A DNA stretch of 64,000 nt, taken from assembly GCF_003966695.1 (NCBI RefSeq), contig NZ_AP018827.1, positions 930,001 through 994,000 on the forward strand, given 5' to 3'. The position numbers were made by a program, and so were the translations under genes. This stretch comes from Asticcacaulis excentricus. GTDB taxonomy: Bacteria > Pseudomonadota > Alphaproteobacteria > Caulobacterales > Caulobacteraceae. Of the stretch, positions 62,327 through 64,000 are shown in pieces (the stretch's first letter is position 1; every line of letters begins with the position of its first letter). The notes beneath the pieces are model-generated. The model was given only the letters and a program-made list of their open reading frames with translations. It did not search any database and was not told the DNA's origin.

Positions 62327-62626
62327 ATGAAAAAGAAGGTCGCATTAGGTTTATGGCTCACAGGAAGCCTCATATCTGGATTTATTCATTTTATGAGCTT
62401 GGCCGTTTTGGCGTTGAATTATTATGTGAATAGTATTGATTTTATATGGACCGCACCAGTAGTCCTTAGTTTTCTGATTGCCGCATACATAATCGCCAAA
62501 ACTACTCCTAGACCATCTTTAAGAACCATTATTATTGATATTCTTAGCCTAACAGCCGTATTCGCATTCGGCTGGTTTTTAGGCAGCTTATTCTTAAACT
62601 GGACCTACCCCCCAAATTACAACTAG
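62327..62626 (+). CDS. small AT-rich membrane protein between gap and pgk
   Basis: 99 residues from ATG 62327 with GGGAG five bases upstream. Three hydrophobic helices are seen (ALGLWLTGSLISGFIHFMSL, WTAPVVLSFLIAAYIIA, IIIDILSLTAVFAFGWFLG), with a basic start (MKKK). No family recognised. Codon use is markedly AT-richer than in the neighbouring glycolytic genes (many TTA, ATA, ATT), suggesting recent acquisition or low expression. It is 35 bp before pgk and could share its transcript. Confidence 0.72.
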   Translation: MKKKVALGLWLTGSLISGFIHFMSLAVLALNYYVNSIDFIWTAPVVLSFLIAAYIIAKTTPRPSLRTIIIDILSLTAVFAFGWFLGSLFLNWTYPPNYN

Positions 62627-62660
62627 GCTGTTTCCTTAAAAGCCTAAGGACGATGAAGAT

Positions 62661-63854
62661 ATGACCTTTAAAACCCTTGATGATGTTTCCGACCTTCACG
62701 GCAAGACCGCGCTGGTGCGCGTCGATTTCAACGTGCCGGTCGAAGACGGTCGCATCACCGACGACACGCGCCTGAAGGTGGCCTTACCGACCATCGAAAA
62801 GCTGCAAAAATCAGGCGCGAAAGTCGCCCTTCTGGCGCACTTCGACCGCCCGAAGGGCAAGGTCGTGCCGGAAATGTCGCTGCGGTTCGTTGCTCCGGCC
62901 CTGTCGGCGCTGCTGGGGACCACCGTCGCCTTTGCCGATGACTGCGTGGGTGCAGACGCCGCCGATGTGCTGAAACTGTTGCCCGCCGGGGGCGTGGCCC
63001 TGCTCGAAAACGTGCGCTTCCACGCGGGCGAAGAAAAGAACGATCCCGACTTTGCGGCGCAACTGGCCGCACTTGGCGATATCTACGTCAATGACGCCTT
63101 CTCCGCCGCCCACCGCGCCCATGCTTCGACCGAAGGCGTTGCGAAACTTTTGCCCGCCTATGCCGGGGAGTCGATGCGCCGCGAACTGGACGCGCTGAAC
63201 GCCGCGCTGGGCACACCCGTGCGCCCGACCATCGGCATTGTCGGCGGTTCCAAAGTGTCCACGAAGCTCGACCTGCTGAAAAATCTGGTGGGTAAGCTCG
63301 ATGCGCTGGCCATCGGCGGCGGCATGGCCAACACCTTCCTCTATGCCCAGGGACACGAAGTCGGCGGTTCCCTCTGCGAAAAAGACCTGAAGGACACGGC
63401 CCTCGAAATCCTGAAAGAGGCCGAAACCAAAGGCTGCCGCATCCTGCTGCCGCTTGATGTCGTTGTGGCGCAGGACTTCAAGGCGCACGCGGCTAATCGC
63501 ACGCTTGATCTGGGGTCGGAACTGAGCGCCGACGACAAGATTTTCGACGCGGGCCCCAAGACGGTGGCGCAACTGAAAGACGTCATCGCCAATTCCAAAA
63601 CCCTGATCTGGAATGGCCCTCTGGGTGTGTTCGAACTGCCACCGTTTGACGCCGCGACCGTCGAAGCCGCGAAATTTGCGGCAGAACAAACGCAATCGGG
63701 TAAGCTGGTCGCTGTGGCCGGTGGCGGCGATACGGTTGCCGCGCTGAACCACGCCGGTGTGGTGCAGGACATGACCTTTGTGTCCACGGCGGGCGGCGCG
63801 TTTCTGGAATGGATGGAAGGCAAGGACTTGCCGGGCGTCTCCGCACTCGGTTAA
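62661..63854 (+). CDS. pgk: phosphoglycerate kinase
   Basis: 397 residues, full length. N-domain: [50 protein letters not shown]. Hinge and C-domain: [32 protein letters not shown] and [16 protein letters not shown], with [19 protein letters not shown] at the end. It makes ATP from 1,3-bisphosphoglycerate. AAGGA lies about ten bases upstream of ATG. Confidence 0.97.
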   Translation: MTFKTLDDVSDLHGKTALVRVDFNVPVEDGRITDDTRLKVALPTIEKLQKSGAKVALLAHFDRPKGKVVPEMSLRFVAPALSALLGTTVAFADDCVGADAADVLKLLPAGGVALLENVRFHAGEEKNDPDFAAQLAALGDIYVNDAFSAAHRAHASTEGVAKLLPAYAGESMRRELDALNAALGTPVRPTIGIVGGSKVSTKLDLLKNLVGKLDALAIGGGMANTFLYAQGHEVGGSLCEKDLKDTALEILKEAETKGCRILLPLDVVVAQDFKAHAANRTLDLGSELSADDKIFDAGPKTVAQLKDVIANSKTLIWNGPLGVFELPPFDAATVEAAKFAAEQTQSGKLVAVAGGGDTVAALNHAGVVQDMTFVSTAGGAFLEWMEGKDLPGVSALG

Positions 63855-63990
63855 ATGAAAAGGCTATAGCTCTGGTGTCAGGGAGCCAGACCGACTAATA
63901 TTTAAATGATTTTCAGACCTTGCGGCCTGAGACCGGAAACCGGCCAGTCCGCAGGGTCCTCACTGAGCATATGAAAGAGGGAAATTTATC

Positions 63991-64000
63991 ATGGCTCGTA
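63991..64000 (+). CDS. start of the next gene, cut by the window edge
   Basis: ATGGCTCGT, preceded by GAGGGAAATTT as ribosome site, opens a frame that leaves the window after three codons. Fructose-bisphosphate aldolase commonly follows pgk in related genomes, but nothing in these bases identifies it. Confidence 0.4.

Overview
The window looks like chromosome of an alphaproteobacterium of the order Caulobacterales, probably close to Asticcacaulis. This is inferred from gene content, not from a database search. The clues are a ZauP-ZapA pair next to transketolase, a gap-pgk glycolytic string, a MucR/Ros regulator, large TonB-dependent receptors, a flavin halogenase of the kind often found beside them, and high-GC genes with many weak Shine-Dalgarno sequences.

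Layout. (1) 0.5-5.1 kb: a globin-coupled chemotaxis receptor with a small unknown partner gene, then island-edge material: an IS5-type transposase fragment, a tyrosine integrase and an AlpA-type regulator. (2) 5.1-13.5 kb: a polyuronide/xylan set (lipoprotein GH43, heparinase II/III-like lyase, heparin-lyase-I/PL20-like lyase), a TonB-receptor stump, and a DoxX/LysR pair. (3) 13.5-23.6 kb: a decayed RK2/ICE-type conjugation module. traG carries a nonsense codon and is fused by deletion to a frameshifted trbI; the relaxase has an amber codon; DUF932 is truncated; a DUF736 gene is cut by a small repeat element. A DUF433/DUF5615 toxin-antitoxin pair, HU, MucR, a lytic transglycosylase and TraF remain intact. 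(4) 23.8-48.0 kb: a large carbohydrate/glycoprotein utilization locus with two related GH43 enzymes, a six-hairpin glycosidase, a glycine-rich secreted protein, a DHDPS-family enzyme, GH97, a broken GH27, an S9 peptidase, LecA-like lectin domains, a flavin halogenase, a TonB receptor, a GH127/146 beta-L-arabinofuranosidase and a DUF6055 zinc peptidase. (5) 48.0-53.0 kb: a double-receiver regulator, a second globin-coupled chemotaxis receptor and two tandem AraC-like regulators. (6) 53.0-64.0 kb: housekeeping genes (zapA, zauP, tkt, cold-shock protein, rRNA methyltransferase and pseudouridine synthase, an EF-hand protein, a two-component system, gap, pgk and the first bases of the next gene).

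Main idea. In region 4 a 13-bp operator-like motif (GTATA-N3-TATAC) recurs seven times, upstream of nearly every transcription unit between 28.5 and 43.7 kb, which suggests one regulon. The enzyme set fits the structure of plant extensins and other hydroxyproline-rich glycoproteins unusually well. Those carry beta-L-arabinofuranose chains on hydroxyproline capped by alpha-L-arabinofuranose, and alpha-galactose on serine, all on a Pro/Hyp-rich backbone. The matching activities would be GH127/146, GH43, GH97/GH27, the DUF6055 peptidase and the S9 peptidase, with the DHDPS-family enzyme possibly acting on hydroxyproline or arabinose breakdown products. This is an inference from family knowledge; arabinan or arabinogalactan is the main alternative.
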